Counted from the first letter of the stretch, positions 11,979 through 21,376 are shown. The stretch: 64,000 nucleotides of DNA from Williamsia sp. CHRR-6 (GCF_018474015.1 NZ_JAHCSG010000001.1:372001-436000); one strand, 5' to 3'. A program made the numbers and translations. The notes: generated by a model from the sequence alone, not told the origin.

Positions 11979-12965
11979 GTGAGATTTGTGTCCCGACGGC
12001 GCCGACGACCGCTGTTCGCCATCACTGCCGCGGCGATCGCCGCATCGATGCTGTCCGCGTGCGGGGACTCCCAGAGCCCTCCAGGCGAGGGAACTGTGAT
12101 CACCACGACCACCAAGATCGGCCCCGCCAACCTGGTGGCACCCGAACGCAACTTCGACCGGGCCTGCGGTGCGCCGTCTGTTGCCGATCCGGGCCGGCCC
12201 GACGTCGATCGCATCGCCGTCACCGATCCGGCCCTGCTGGACCCGATCTGCGCGCTCGGGATCGCGCCGCGGGTGGTGGCGGTGGCTGCTGCGACGGGAT
12301 CGATCGCCCGCAATCTGGGTCGTGCGGTCACCTCGCTTCCCACCATCGGCGTCTCCCCCACCCCGGCTGCGGCTCGGGCCGCACGCGCTCAGGTCGTGCT
12401 CGGTTACGACGCGGCGCGGACCGCGGTCTTCGGTGGACGGTCGGTGATCATCGATCGCCGGGCGCGATGGCAGGACCAGTTCCAGGCCGTGGCCGACGCA
12501 CTGGGCCGCGGCGACGAGGGCAAGAAGCGGCTGGCCACCTTCGCGGAACTGGCCCGCACGACCGGGCTGCGCATCGACGCCGCCCACAGCCAGGTGGGCC
12601 TCGTCCGGTTTGGGGAGAACGACGAGACCATCGAGGGCACGGGTTCGTTCGCGGGCTCCATCCTGGCTGCGGTCGGGGTGCAGCGACCGGCCTCGCAGCG
12701 TCAACCCGGCCCGGTCGCAGTCACCGAGGGCAACTTCACCGACGCCGACGCGGACCTGATCTATGTCAGCTTTCGGTCCGCAGCGGCGCAAAAGCACGGC
12801 GTCTCGGTGATGAAGAGCGATCGCTGGCGCGACATGGGCGCTCCCAGCTGGAATCGAGTCCTCGTCGTCGATGACGACATCTGGTACGGCACCGGCGGTT
12901 TGGCGGCAGCAGCAGTTGTGCTCGGTGACATCGGCACATCGCTCAACAGTTTCTCGACCAGCTAG
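11979..12965 (+). CDS. fecB: FecB-like iron-siderophore/haem-binding lipoprotein
   Basis: The start is GTG 11979, with GAGGAG at 11968-11973; it puts a signal peptide and lipobox (MLSAC, Cys28) directly at the N-terminus, whereas the longer frame adds unlikely sequence. The 328-residue product has the two-lobed periplasmic binding fold of ABC siderophore receptors, with DRIAVTDPALLDPICALGIA after the linker. Rv3044 (FecB) is in the same position beside ctaD. No permease or ATPase accompanies it and I see no iron box in its upstream region, so the ligand is open. Confidence 0.82.
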   Translation: MRFVSRRRRRPLFAITAAAIAASMLSACGDSQSPPGEGTVITTTTKIGPANLVAPERNFDRACGAPSVADPGRPDVDRIAVTDPALLDPICALGIAPRVVAVAAATGSIARNLGRAVTSLPTIGVSPTPAAARAARAQVVLGYDAARTAVFGGRSVIIDRRARWQDQFQAVADALGRGDEGKKRLATFAELARTTGLRIDAAHSQVGLVRFGENDETIEGTGSFAGSILAAVGVQRPASQRQPGPVAVTEGNFTDADADLIYVSFRSAAAQKHGVSVMKSDRWRDMGAPSWNRVLVVDDDIWYGTGGLAAAAVVLGDIGTSLNSFSTS

Positions 12966-13149
12966 CCGCGGCGCCGGACCACCCGCAACACCTCGCGGAC
13001 GGTGAGCGGGGCCCACCCTGCGATTCTCGCTCGCAGTGGTCCAGCACGTCCTGCGCATCGACGTAGGAACGTTCGCGTAGCGCCCAGCCGATTGCCTTGG
13101 TGATGAAGAACTCTCGTCGACATCGCGGGTCGTCGAGACACGTCGGGCA
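12962..13149 (-). pseudogene. AlkD-like DNA alkylation repair gene remnant (truncated and frameshifted)
   Basis: No intact frame spans this stretch, but two adjacent minus-strand frames read like the C-terminus of AlkD-family DNA glycosylases. One gives REFFITKAIGWALRERSYVD, the highly conserved FIxKAIGWALR helix; the other continues with RIAGWAPLTVREVLRVV and a stop at 12962, matching the usual C-terminal LSPLSVREAL. One indel near 13040 joins them. The N-terminal two-thirds of the protein are absent. So this is a decayed gene end between fecB and the carbonic anhydrase. Family recognition is from memory of the motif, not a search. Confidence 0.68.
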
Positions 13150-13209
13150 CTTGAACCCCTGCTGAGCTCAACCATGTCCCGGGTCGCATGCATGCATCAC
13201 CATTCGTGC

Positions 13210-13701
13210 ATGACCGTCACCGATGACCTGCTGAAGAACAACGAGAAGTACGCCGCCACGTTCTCCGGACCTCTGCCACTGCCACCGAGCAAGCAGCTGG
13301 CCGTGGTCGCATGCATGGACGCCCGACTCAACGTCTACGACATCCTTGGCCTCAACGACGGTGAGGCGCATGTGATCCGCAACGCCGGCGGTGTGGTCAC
13401 CGACGACGAGATCCGGTCGCTGGCCATCTCGCAACGACTGTTGGGCACCACCGAGATCATCCTCATCCATCACACCGACTGCGGGATGCTCACCTTCACC
13501 GACGACGAGTTCAAGCGCGGTATCCAGGACGAGATCGGCGTGAAGCCGACGTGGTCACCGGAGTCGTTCCCCGATCTCGATGAGGACGTCAAGCAATCCC
13601 TCGCCCGCATCACCAACAGCCCCTTCGTCACCAAGACCACCTCGCTGCGTGGCTTCGTGTTCGATGTGGCCACCGGCAAACTCCACGAGGTCAGGCGCTA
13701 G
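13210..13701 (+). CDS. Beta-class carbonic anhydrase
   Basis: The 163-residue protein has the zinc ligands of small beta-carbonic anhydrases: Cys35-x-Asp37-x-Arg39 in VACMDARLN, and His88-x-x-Cys91 in HHTDCGM. The enzyme interconverts CO2 and bicarbonate in the cytosol. I chose ATG 13210 (MTVTDDLL) because family members start there; an upstream ATG at 13174 adds a His-rich stretch that looks non-coding. Length resembles Rv1284. It converges on nrdF with a long hairpin between. Confidence 0.92.
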   Translation: MTVTDDLLKNNEKYAATFSGPLPLPPSKQLAVVACMDARLNVYDILGLNDGEAHVIRNAGGVVTDDEIRSLAISQRLLGTTEIILIHHTDCGMLTFTDDEFKRGIQDEIGVKPTWSPESFPDLDEDVKQSLARITNSPFVTKTTSLRGFVFDVATGKLHEVRR

Positions 13702-13720
13702 TCGCCGACCTCCGCGTGCC

Positions 13721-13793
13721 GCAACACGCTCCGTTCATGACGAGGCCCTCCGCTGGTGAGCGGAGGGCCTTGTCATGAGCTGGAGCGTGTTGC
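13721..13793. terminator. Long bidirectional hairpin between carbonic anhydrase and nrdF
   Basis: A perfect 12-bp inner stem (13743-13754 with 13759-13770, loop GGTG) continues outward with few interruptions: CATGAC pairs with GTCATG, and GCAACACGCTCC (13721-13732) pairs with GGAGCGTGTTGC (13782-13793). The whole arm is about 33 bp with one bulge. It sits exactly between two convergent stops, so a two-way terminator is likely. Confidence 0.8.
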
Positions 13794-13802
13794 GGGGGGA
13801 CG

Positions 13803-14813
<1,011 letters not shown>

Positions 14814-14892
14814 TCACCTTTGATCGGGGGTGTGTGACGGGAGCGTCGCGGCCGATTTTCACGTCGTCGAACGCTGCCGTGGGGTGCTGCAA

Positions 14893-14940
14893 ACACTACT
14901 CGTTGTGCCTGACATATCGATGGAACACAAGAAGCTGTGT
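14893..14940. promoter_or_regulatory. Paired NrdR boxes upstream of nrdF
   Basis: Box A is ACACTACTCGTTGTGC (14893-14908) and box B is ACACAAGAAGCTGTGT (14925-14940); arms ACACA and TGTGT match perfectly in B. Centres are 32 bp apart, three helical turns, the usual NrdR arrangement. The same design, including CTGACAT beside box A, occurs before nrdH. NrdR represses ribonucleotide reductase genes when dATP/ATP is high. The nrdR gene is not in this window. Confidence 0.75.
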
Positions 14941-15023
14941 CGCGGCGCGTCTTGATCAGTAATGTGATATCACTTTGATATGACTCCGGTCGCGGAGTCT
15001 TGTCCCACCCGAAAGGACTCGCC

Positions 15024-15944
15024 ATGACCACCACCGCGCCGGCCGAGCTCGACGCACCCGTCACGTTCCCGTCGCCCGACATCGACGAACACCCCGGCTG
15101 GGACAAGTCGGGGTGGGCGATGTTCGGCGTCGGACTCGGCCTGCTCGCTGTGGGTGGCGCCGGGTTGGCCACGGGTGTCGCGACACACTCGGTGTGGCTG
15201 GGCATCGTCGGCGGCATCGGCATCGCCATCGCTGTGCTCGTGTTGGCGGGCCTGACGATGGTCCAACCGAATGAAGCCCGGGTGCTGCAACTGCTCGGCA
15301 GTTCCTACAGCGGCACCCTGCGAACGCCTGGACTGCGCTGGACCAATCCGCTCACCTCTCGGCGCGCCATCTCCACTCGTCTACGCAACATGGAGACCGG
15401 CTTGTCGAAAGTCAATGACGCCGACGGCAATCCGATCGAGATCTCGGCGGTGGTCGTGTGGAAGGTGGCCGACACCGCACTGGCCACCTTCGGCGTCGAC
15501 GACTACGAGGAGTTCGTCGCCGTACAGACCGAATCGGCGGTCCGCCACATCGCCGGTAGCTACCCCTATGACGCACAGGATCGGATGTCGTTGCGCGAGA
15601 ACGCCGATGAGATCACTGCGGCCATGAGCGAGCAGGTTCAGGCGCGGGTACAGGCGGCCGGGGTCGACGTCATCGAGACGCGTATCAATCGGCTCGCCTA
15701 TGCCCCCGAGATCGCCCAGGCGATGCTGCGCCGCCAACAGGCCGGCGCGGTGATCGCTGCGCGCCAGCAGATCGTGGAAGGGGCCGTCGGCATGGTGGAC
15801 ATGGCTTTGCAACGCCTCGACGAGCGTCAGGTCGTGGAACTCGACGAGGAACGCAAGGCTGCGATGGTGTCGAACCTGCTTGTGGTGTTGTGCGGCGACC
15901 GCGACACCCAGCCAGTCCTCAACACCGGCTCGCTTTATCAATAG
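15024..15944 (+). CDS. SPFH/band-7 domain membrane protein
   Basis: ATG 15024 follows GAAAGGA at 15011-15017. The 306-residue protein has two membrane segments near residues 37-85 ([16 protein letters not shown] and [16 protein letters not shown]), then the SPFH domain starting with [12 protein letters not shown], running to about 255 with [17 protein letters not shown] and the coiled-coil-prone [24 protein letters not shown] proteins form oligomeric membrane microdomain scaffolds or chaperone proteases. The downstream RHH gene starts 3 bases after the stop, so they form one transcription unit. Confidence 0.88.
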   Translation: MTTTAPAELDAPVTFPSPDIDEHPGWDKSGWAMFGVGLGLLAVGGAGLATGVATHSVWLGIVGGIGIAIAVLVLAGLTMVQPNEARVLQLLGSSYSGTLRTPGLRWTNPLTSRRAISTRLRNMETGLSKVNDADGNPIEISAVVVWKVADTALATFGVDDYEEFVAVQTESAVRHIAGSYPYDAQDRMSLRENADEITAAMSEQVQARVQAAGVDVIETRINRLAYAPEIAQAMLRRQQAGAVIAARQQIVEGAVGMVDMALQRLDERQVVELDEERKAAMVSNLLVVLCGDRDTQPVLNTGSLYQ

Positions 15945-15947
15945 CTG

Positions 15948-16154
15948 ATGGCGGAACGAAAACAGCTCCTCCTACGCCTCGACCCAGCGGTCCACGATGC
16001 GCTCGCCCGCTGGGCGGCCGACGAATTGCGCAGCACCAACGCCCAGATCGAGTTCCTGCTGCGCCGCGCACTCGCCGATGCCAACCGTATGCCCAAGGAC
16101 GCCAACGCTATCCGAAAGCCGGGCCGCCCCAGGCTGCCCCCAGCCCGTGAGTGA
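15948..16154 (+). CDS. Small ribbon-helix-helix (Arc-like) DNA-binding protein
   Basis: The 68-residue protein begins MAERKQLLLRLDPAVHDALA, an Arc/HicB-type ribbon-helix-helix with strand KQLLLRL and helix NAQIEFLLRRALADA, then a basic, Pro-rich tail (RKPGRPRLPP). RHH proteins bind DNA as dimers and usually repress their own promoter. No toxin gene accompanies it; its partner is the SPFH protein gene 3 bases upstream. Its last codons and stop lie inside the perfect hairpin at 16143-16190. Confidence 0.78.
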   Translation: MAERKQLLLRLDPAVHDALARWAADELRSTNAQIEFLLRRALADANRMPKDANAIRKPGRPRLPPARE

Positions 16155-16190
16155 ATGTGGACGGCCGGCCCTCCACATTCACTCACGGGC
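16143..16190. terminator. Perfect 19-bp hairpin containing both convergent stop codons
   Basis: Arms 16143-16161 and 16172-16190 are exact inverse complements (left arm GCCCGTGAGTGAATGTGGA) around a 10-base GC-rich loop. Because of the symmetry, both converging genes end with the same codons, Ala-Arg-Glu-stop. It lacks a T-tract but is placed as a two-way terminator. The core CCCGTGAGTG recurs in the hairpin at 17270-17315. Confidence 0.8.
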
Positions 16191-17207
16191 ACAGGGGTGC
16201 ATCGAGCCGGTCCAGCCCTCCCTACGGAGCACCTGCGCCACGTCACGCGCGACGGCACACGGATCGGAATCGACATCCTGCCAGCCGAAGACGAGGCGTG
16301 GGCGGTCGGCGAGTTCGGCAGCGTTGTCGCGCCGCCGATCACGGAAGACAACACCAGCCGACGAGTGGAACTGTTGGCCATCGAGCCGAACGATCAGCGG
16401 CACACCATGCGGGGTGTAGTCGACGTCCTCGTACAACGTGCGACCGTCCACCGCGACTGGGCTCTGCTTCTTTCCCGACGGCAACCCGTGCGCAAGTTCC
16501 ACATCGAGGACGTAGCGGAGTTCGAGTACGGACTGCACACCGTCGGCGACCCATTGCACGGCGTCGTCAATCTGCTTGCGGTACCGAAACGGGGGTCGCT
16601 TCTCGATCCGGTCGCGAATGTCATGAAGCGACACCCTGCGTGAGGTCAGCGAACCCACCAGGCTGGTCATCGCTGCCCGCGGTGTATCCGCTGCGGTAGC
16701 TATGTCCAGCGCAGTGTCGGCCAACGACGTTCGCGGCAACACACTCGCATGAACGATGTGGTTCATGGCCCGTGACCGATGGACAGCGACGCCCGGATGG
16801 ATCACTTCACCCACACCGCTGACCGGATGGCCGCCATGAACAGCTGCGGAGAGTGTGGTGGGTTCGGCGTTCACGGCCGACCGACCGTAGGGAACCGTGA
16901 TGTGGATCGGATCCGACATCGCCACTCGCCCGTCTACGCGCGTCAGCCCCCACTCCTCTGCGGCGGTGTCGTGGCTCAGTACCGAACTCGAACCCCCGTA
17001 CAGGAGAGCCGCTCGAAGCAGTCGACCACGAGTGAGTGGGCCGGCCGACGCCGAATACACCCCGTGCAGAACGCGAACCCATCGGCCGGTGTCGATGTGA
17101 TGGCGAACTCTCGACCACGGGTAGCCCAGTGGTGCGACCTGCTTCTGGGTGAACAGACCGTCCTGGTCATCGAGCAACCGGACCAACCGTGCGTTTCGCG
17201 CATCCAT
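16179..17207 (-). CDS. AbiEi-like wHTH plus DUF559 domain protein
   Basis: The 342-residue protein has an N-terminal winged helix like AbiEi antitoxins (LLDDQDGLFTQKQVAPLGY, then VRHHIDTGRWVRVLHGVYS) and a C-terminal DUF559 region (LIVRLDGQQFHSSAGVVFRD then RRRDNAAELADRPRLVFGWQ), which is a Vsr/restriction-endonuclease-like fold. Many actinobacterial genomes carry large numbers of these genes, whose function is not settled; no AbiEii nucleotidyltransferase toxin is next to it. Hairpins sharing CCCGTGAGTG bracket the gene, and it separates nrdF from nrdE, so it looks like a mobile or late-acquired cassette. Confidence 0.78.
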   Translation of the reverse strand: MDARNARLVRLLDDQDGLFTQKQVAPLGYPWSRVRHHIDTGRWVRVLHGVYSASAGPLTRGRLLRAALLYGGSSSVLSHDTAAEEWGLTRVDGRVAMSDPIHITVPYGRSAVNAEPTTLSAAVHGGHPVSGVGEVIHPGVAVHRSRAMNHIVHASVLPRTSLADTALDIATAADTPRAAMTSLVGSLTSRRVSLHDIRDRIEKRPPFRYRKQIDDAVQWVADGVQSVLELRYVLDVELAHGLPSGKKQSPVAVDGRTLYEDVDYTPHGVPLIVRLDGQQFHSSAGVVFRDRRRDNAAELADRPRLVFGWQDVDSDPCAVARDVAQVLRREGWTGSMHPCARE

Positions 17208-17258
17208 GCCGAGCGATTCTGCGACACGACAACGACCAGAACCGCCTGGAGCAACGAG

Positions 17259-17267
17259 TTATCCACA
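17259..17267 (+). promoter_or_regulatory. DnaA-box-like 9-mer upstream of the DUF559 gene
   Basis: TTATCCACA is an exact match to the classical DnaA box, 52 bases upstream of the DUF559 start and just outside the flanking hairpin. One site is not an origin; its role, if any, is unknown. Confidence 0.35.
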
Positions 17268-17269
17268 GA

Positions 17270-17315
17270 CCCGTGCGCGCTTTTGGAGGGCGGACCCTCC
17301 AAAAGCACTCACGGG
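17270..17315. terminator. Hairpin between nrdE and the DUF559 gene
   Basis: The inner stem is perfect over 12 bp (GCTTTTGGAGGG, 17279-17290, with 17295-17306; loop CGGA). An outer CCCGTG/CACGGG adds 6 bp across a 3-base mismatch. It lies 14 bases past the nrdE stop and fits a rho-independent terminator for nrdE. The right arm carries CACTCACGGG, shared with the hairpin at 16143-16190. Confidence 0.75.
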
Positions 17316-17328
17316 CGGCGAAGCCGCA

Positions 17329-19533
17329 TCACAGCATGCACGAGACGCAGCCTTCGACCTCGGTGCCCTCGAGAGCCAGCTGGCGCAGGCGGATGTAGTA
17401 CAGCGTCTTGATGCCCTTGCGCCATGCGTAGATCTGGGCCTTGTTGACGTCGCGGGTGGTGGCGGTGTCCTTGAAGAACAGGGTGAGGCTCAGGCCCTGA
17501 TCGACGTGCTGCGTGGCCGCGGCATAGGTGTCGATGATCTTCTCGAACCCGATCTCATAGGCGTCCTGGTAGTAGTCCAGGTTCTCGTTGGTCATGTACG
17601 GCGCCGGGTAATAGACACGCCCGATCTTGCCTTCCTTGCGGATCTCGATCTTCGCGGCCACCGGGTGGATCGAGCTGGTCGAGTGGTTGATGTAGCTGAT
17701 CGACCCAGTCGGCGGCACCGCCTGCAGGTTCTGGTTGTAGATGCCGTGTTCACGCACCGATGCCCGCAGCTCGCGCCAGTCGGCCTGCGTGGGGATGTGC
17801 ACGCCAGCCTGCTCGAAAAGCTCACGCACACGGTCGGTCTCGGGCTCCCAAGCACGATCGGTGTACTTGTCGAAGAACTCCCCGCTGGCGTACTTCGACT
17901 TCTCGAACCCCGCGAACGCGCGACCCCGCTCCCGAGCGATCGCATTCGACGCCCGCAGTGCGTGGTAGAGCACCGTGTAGAAGTAGATGTTCGTGAAGTC
18001 GATGCCCTCGTCGCTGCCGTAGTAGATGAGCTCACGCGCAAGGTACCCGTGCAAATTCATCTGCCCCAGCCCGATGGCGTGGGAATCGTTGTTGCCCTTC
18101 TCGATCGAGGGCACTGAGGTGATCGCGGTCTGATCACTCACCGCGGTCAGGCCACGGATCGCGATCTCGATCGACCTGCCGAAATCGGGTGAGTCCATGG
18201 TCTTGGCTATGTTGAGCGACCCCAGGTTGCATGAGATGTCCTTGCCGACATGCGAATACGACAGATCATCGTTGAACGTCGACGGCGTGGACACCTGCAG
18301 GATCTCCGAGCAGAGGTTGGAGTGGGTGATCTTGCCGTCGATCGGGTTGGCCCGGTTCACCGTGTCCTCGAACATGATGTAGGGGTACCCCGACTCGAAC
18401 TGTAGCTCGGCCAGAGTCTGGAAGAATTCGCGAGCCTTGATCTTGGTCTTGCGAATCCGCTTGTCCTCCACCATCTCGTGGTACTTGTCGGACACGTTCA
18501 CATCGGCGAAGGGCACGCCGTACACGCGCTCCACGTCGTAGGGCGAGAACAGATACATGTCGTCGTTGCGCTTGGCCAGCTCGAAGGTGATGTCAGGGAT
18601 GACCACCCCCAGCGACAGGGTCTTGATGCGGATCTTCTCATCGGCGTTCTCACGCTTGGTGTCGAGGAAGCGATAGATGTCAGGGTGGTGCGCGTGCAGG
18701 TACACCGCACCGGCACCCTGACGGGCACCGAGCTGGTTGGCGTAGGAGAACGAGTCCTCGAGTAGCTTCATGATCGGGATGACACCGGAGGACTGGTTCT
18801 CGATCTTCTTGATCGGCGCGCCGTGCTCGCGAATGTTGCTCAGCAGCAACGCGACTCCGCCGCCACGCTTGGACAGCTGCAGCGCGGAGTTGATGGAGCG
18901 GCCGATCGACTCCATGTTGTCCTCGATGCGCAGCAGGAAGCACGACACCGGCTCGCCGCGCTGCTTCTTGCCCGAGTTCAAGAACGTGGGGGTGGCCGGC
19001 TGGAAGCGACCCGAGATGATCTCGTCGACCAACGCCCGTGCCAACTCGGTGTCGCCGTCGGCCAGGGTCAGCGAGACCATGCAGACGCGATCCTCGAAGC
19101 GCTCGAGGTAACGCTTGCCGTCGAACGTCTTCAACGTGTACGAGGTGTAGTACTTGAACGCCCCGAGGAAGGTCGGAAACCGGAACTTCTTCGAATACGC
19201 GTATCCGAACAGCTCTTTGACGAAGTCGCGGTCGTAGCGGTCGAGGACCTCGGACTCGTAGTAGTTCTCTTCCACGAGGTAGTCCAGCTTCTCGTCGAGG
19301 TCGTGGAAGAACACCGTGTTCTGGTTGACGTGCTGCAAGAAGTACTGGTTGGCCGCCTCGCGATCCTTCTCGAACTGGATCTTGCCGTCGGCGTCGTAGA
19401 GATTGAGCATGGCGTTGAGCGCGTGGAAGTCCAGCTCGCCCGGATCGTGGCCGGCCGGGCTGGGGTGCGCGCCGGAGACACTCGCCGACACCTCGGTGGT
19501 CGACGCTTCGATGGGGGTGACAGTTGGCGACAC
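17329..19533 (-). CDS. nrdE: Class Ib ribonucleotide reductase large subunit
   Basis: At 734 residues this is full-length R1E. It contains the substrate-binding [18 protein letters not shown], the finger-loop region NLCSEIL with [30 protein letters not shown] and the C-terminal redox pair Cys-Val-Ser-Cys-Met-Leu that NrdH re-reduces. It lacks the N-terminal ATP-cone of class Ia enzymes, as expected. The start is GTG 19533 with AGGAG 4 bases upstream. It is the third gene of nrdH-nrdI-nrdE, after a 51-base gap. Confidence 0.97.
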   Translation of the reverse strand: MSPTVTPIEASTTEVSASVSGAHPSPAGHDPGELDFHALNAMLNLYDADGKIQFEKDREAANQYFLQHVNQNTVFFHDLDEKLDYLVEENYYESEVLDRYDRDFVKELFGYAYSKKFRFPTFLGAFKYYTSYTLKTFDGKRYLERFEDRVCMVSLTLADGDTELARALVDEIISGRFQPATPTFLNSGKKQRGEPVSCFLLRIEDNMESIGRSINSALQLSKRGGGVALLLSNIREHGAPIKKIENQSSGVIPIMKLLEDSFSYANQLGARQGAGAVYLHAHHPDIYRFLDTKRENADEKIRIKTLSLGVVIPDITFELAKRNDDMYLFSPYDVERVYGVPFADVNVSDKYHEMVEDKRIRKTKIKAREFFQTLAELQFESGYPYIMFEDTVNRANPIDGKITHSNLCSEILQVSTPSTFNDDLSYSHVGKDISCNLGSLNIAKTMDSPDFGRSIEIAIRGLTAVSDQTAITSVPSIEKGNNDSHAIGLGQMNLHGYLARELIYYGSDEGIDFTNIYFYTVLYHALRASNAIARERGRAFAGFEKSKYASGEFFDKYTDRAWEPETDRVRELFEQAGVHIPTQADWRELRASVREHGIYNQNLQAVPPTGSISYINHSTSSIHPVAAKIEIRKEGKIGRVYYPAPYMTNENLDYYQDAYEIGFEKIIDTYAAATQHVDQGLSLTLFFKDTATTRDVNKAQIYAWRKGIKTLYYIRLRQLALEGTEVEGCVSCML

Positions 19534-19584
19534 GGGGACTCCTGGGTGGTGGGGCGCGGCGAAAAGAGGGGAAGTGGTTGGGGC

Positions 19585-20058
19585 TCAGCAGCTCACGGCG
19601 TGCGCCGCAGCGAACTGGGCCAACCCGCGGCGAACACGGTCGACGTCGTCGGCGGTTCCCATCAACTCGAAGCGGTACAGGTAGGGGACCTGGCACTTCG
19701 CGGCGATGACGTCACCGGCGTGGGCGAACTCGGCTCCGAAGTTGGTGTTGCCCGCAGCGATGACGCCGCGTAGCAACGAGCGGTTGTCGGGGTTGTTGAG
19801 GAACTTGATCACCTGCTTGGGAACGAACCCACCGTTGGCGTGGATGGGGTCGTTGCCGGCTTCCGACGGCTTGCCGCCGCCATAGGTGGGGGTGATCAAC
19901 ACGAACGGCTCGTCGACGGTGAACCCGTCGACGCCTCCGTCGCGATGTGTCACCGGGATCCGCACCGCAGGCAGGTCGAGTTTGCGTACGAAGCGGTGGG
20001 TGTTCTCGGAGATGCTCGAGAAGTAGACGATCAGTGGCGCCTGCACCGGTGTGGTCAT
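19585..20058 (-). CDS. nrdI: NrdI flavodoxin-like protein
   Basis: The 157-residue protein starts with [19 protein letters not shown], the phosphate-binding loop of NrdI flavodoxins, and has the TPTYGGG and GNTNFGAEF loops around the FMN. NrdI supplies superoxide or peroxide for assembly of the dimanganese-tyrosyl radical cofactor in NrdF. Placement between nrdH and nrdE is standard. Length is slightly longer than the Gram-positive average but usual for actinobacteria. Confidence 0.95.
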   Translation of the reverse strand: MTTPVQAPLIVYFSSISENTHRFVRKLDLPAVRIPVTHRDGGVDGFTVDEPFVLITPTYGGGKPSEAGNDPIHANGGFVPKQVIKFLNNPDNRSLLRGVIAAGNTNFGAEFAHAGDVIAAKCQVPYLYRFELMGTADDVDRVRRGLAQFAAAHAVSC

Positions 20059-20108
20059 CGTGGCCGCCTCCGTTCGTCGGTCGGTGGAGTGGAGAGGATC
20101 GGGATCGA

Positions 20109-20342
20109 TCAGGCGGCTGCGGTGGCGAGTGCCTTGATGCGGTCGGGGCGGAAACCCGACCAGTGATCGTCACCGACCACGACAACCGGCGCCTGCAGAT
20201 AACCCAGGGCCATCACATAGTCGCGCGCCTCGTCGTCCAGGCTGATGTCTACGACGTCGTAGTCCAAACCCTGCTTGTCGAGGGCTTTGTAGGTGGCGTT
20301 GCACTGCACGCAGGCGGGCTTGGTGTAGACGGTGATGCTCAT
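20109..20342 (-). CDS. nrdH: Glutaredoxin-like NrdH redoxin
   Basis: The 77-residue protein carries the redox motif Cys11-Val-Gln-Cys14 ([15 protein letters not shown]), a small thioredoxin fold and the NrdH C-terminus [13 protein letters not shown], which mediates recognition by thioredoxin reductase. It reduces the active-site disulfide of NrdE. It is the first gene of the operon; the paired NrdR boxes are 187 bases upstream. Confidence 0.96.
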   Translation of the reverse strand: MSITVYTKPACVQCNATYKALDKQGLDYDVVDISLDDEARDYVMALGYLQAPVVVVGDDHWSGFRPDRIKALATAAA

Positions 20343-20528
20343 CGAAGACTCCTCGGGTGGTGCGCGATCACGGCGGTGATCTCAGGTGGCGAACGACGGC
20401 CCCGAGCAGATGCCCGAGGGTCGATCCGGTGTCCCGACACCCCACCTCTCAGACCGTCTCGATGTCGATCGGCGTCTTCCCCGGCGCCGTTCTCGAAGCG
20501 GTCCGGCGTGGCCTTGCCGGTTCGCAAA

Positions 20529-20576
20529 ACACTACACCTAGTGTCTGACATCTGTCAGCAACACAAGGGGTTGCGA
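20529..20576. promoter_or_regulatory. Paired NrdR boxes upstream of nrdHIE
   Basis: Box A, ACACTACACCTAGTGT (20529-20544), has perfect ACACTA/TAGTGT arms and matches the actinobacterial NrdR consensus. Box B, ACACAAGGGGTTGCGA (20561-20576), is degenerate (4 of 6 arm positions). Centre spacing is 32 bp, the same as at nrdF, and CTGACAT follows box A in both promoters. Confidence 0.8.
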
Positions 20577-20731
20577 ATCACATTCATGAAAGTCGCTGGT
20601 CGCGGGTGTGCAGACGAGTCCGACCCGGCGTGTCACCGCTCACAAACGCACCGCTGCGTCACGGGTACCGACCACAACCGAGGCTCACACCACCAGTCCA
20701 CCCGGAGACCAGCTCACCCGGAGACGACGAA

Positions 20732-20761
20732 CGGCGCCGCCCCGGTTCCGGGACGACGCCG
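20732..20761 (-). terminator. Terminator-like hairpin after the flavin reductase gene
   Basis: CGGCGCCGCCCCGG pairs with CCGGGACGACGCCG. The two mismatches are C-A on the plus strand but G-U wobbles on the minus transcript, so the hairpin is stable only in the direction of the gene ending at 20801. Confidence 0.6.
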
Positions 20762-20800
20762 CCGCGTGCGGTCATGCGACCTCGATGTGCCGCTTCGAGC

Positions 20801-21349
20801 TCACTGCTTGGTCGCGGCCACCAGATCGGCCACGACGCCGCGGACCGAGTCGACGACCTCGGGGACCTCGGCCACCGGGCGTCCGTCCAGACTCGAGATC
20901 GGCAACCCGAACTCGATGCCCTCGACGACGCGGGATCCGGCCACGCCCAGCGAGCGGCGGGCGTCGTCCTGCGACCACTTGCCGCCGTACTGACCCAGCG
21001 CAGCACCGATGACAGCGGCGGGCTTGTCCTTGAGGGCGCCGGCGCCATATGGCCGCGAGGCCCAGTCGATGATGTTCTTGATGGTCGCCGGGATGGTGCC
21101 GTTGTATTCCGGGGTGACGATGAGAACTGCGTCAGCCGCGTCGAGCTGCGCCCGGACCGACTTCACCTGGGAGTCGCCCGGTTCGATGTCGAGTTCCTCG
21201 CTGTAGAACGGCAGCTCGTGCAGGCCCTCGATCACCGAGACGGTGGTCGACTCGGGTGCCACGGAGGCGGCCAGCTGGGCGAGTTCGGCGTTGATCGAAT
21301 CCTTGCGCAGGCTGCCCACCAGGACGGCAACGGTGGTCGTGTCGCTCAT
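20801..21349 (-). CDS. NADPH-dependent FMN reductase family protein
   Basis: The 182-residue flavodoxin-fold protein has LVGSLRKDSIN (FMN phosphate loop), LPFYSEELD and TPEYNGTIPATIKNIIDWAS, the signature of the SsuE/ArsH/YieF group. These enzymes reduce FMN, quinones or other acceptors with NAD(P)H. Gene order matches Rv3054c. It is divergent from a TetR gene across 119 bases that contain a palindrome, so that regulator may control it. An unusually long overlap or fusion is not seen. Confidence 0.88.
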   Translation of the reverse strand: MSDTTTVAVLVGSLRKDSINAELAQLAASVAPESTTVSVIEGLHELPFYSEELDIEPGDSQVKSVRAQLDAADAVLIVTPEYNGTIPATIKNIIDWASRPYGAGALKDKPAAVIGAALGQYGGKWSQDDARRSLGVAGSRVVEGIEFGLPISSLDGRPVAEVPEVVDSVRGVVADLVAATKQ

Positions 21350-21376
21350 GAATGCTCCTCAGGTGTACCGGCAACG

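Larger units (their letters stand above)
20343..20800. other. 458-base intergenic region between nrdH and the flavin reductase gene
   Basis: This gap holds the nrdHIE promoter with its NrdR boxes (20529-20576), an exact inverted repeat CTGACATCTGTCAG (20545-20558) between the two boxes, and the terminator-like hairpin of the next gene (20732-20761). The frames that cross it show no recognisable protein. The 186 bases between nrdH and the boxes presumably form a long 5' leader; I see no riboswitch motif in it. Confidence 0.6.

Noticed and set aside
17259-17267. Replication origin from a DnaA-box match
   Set aside because: One box only, no AT-rich unwinding region and no dnaA or dnaN nearby.
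20343-20528. Cobalamin riboswitch before the nrd operon
   Set aside because: Class Ib enzymes do not need B12, and no B12-box sequence is visible; the NrdR boxes explain control.
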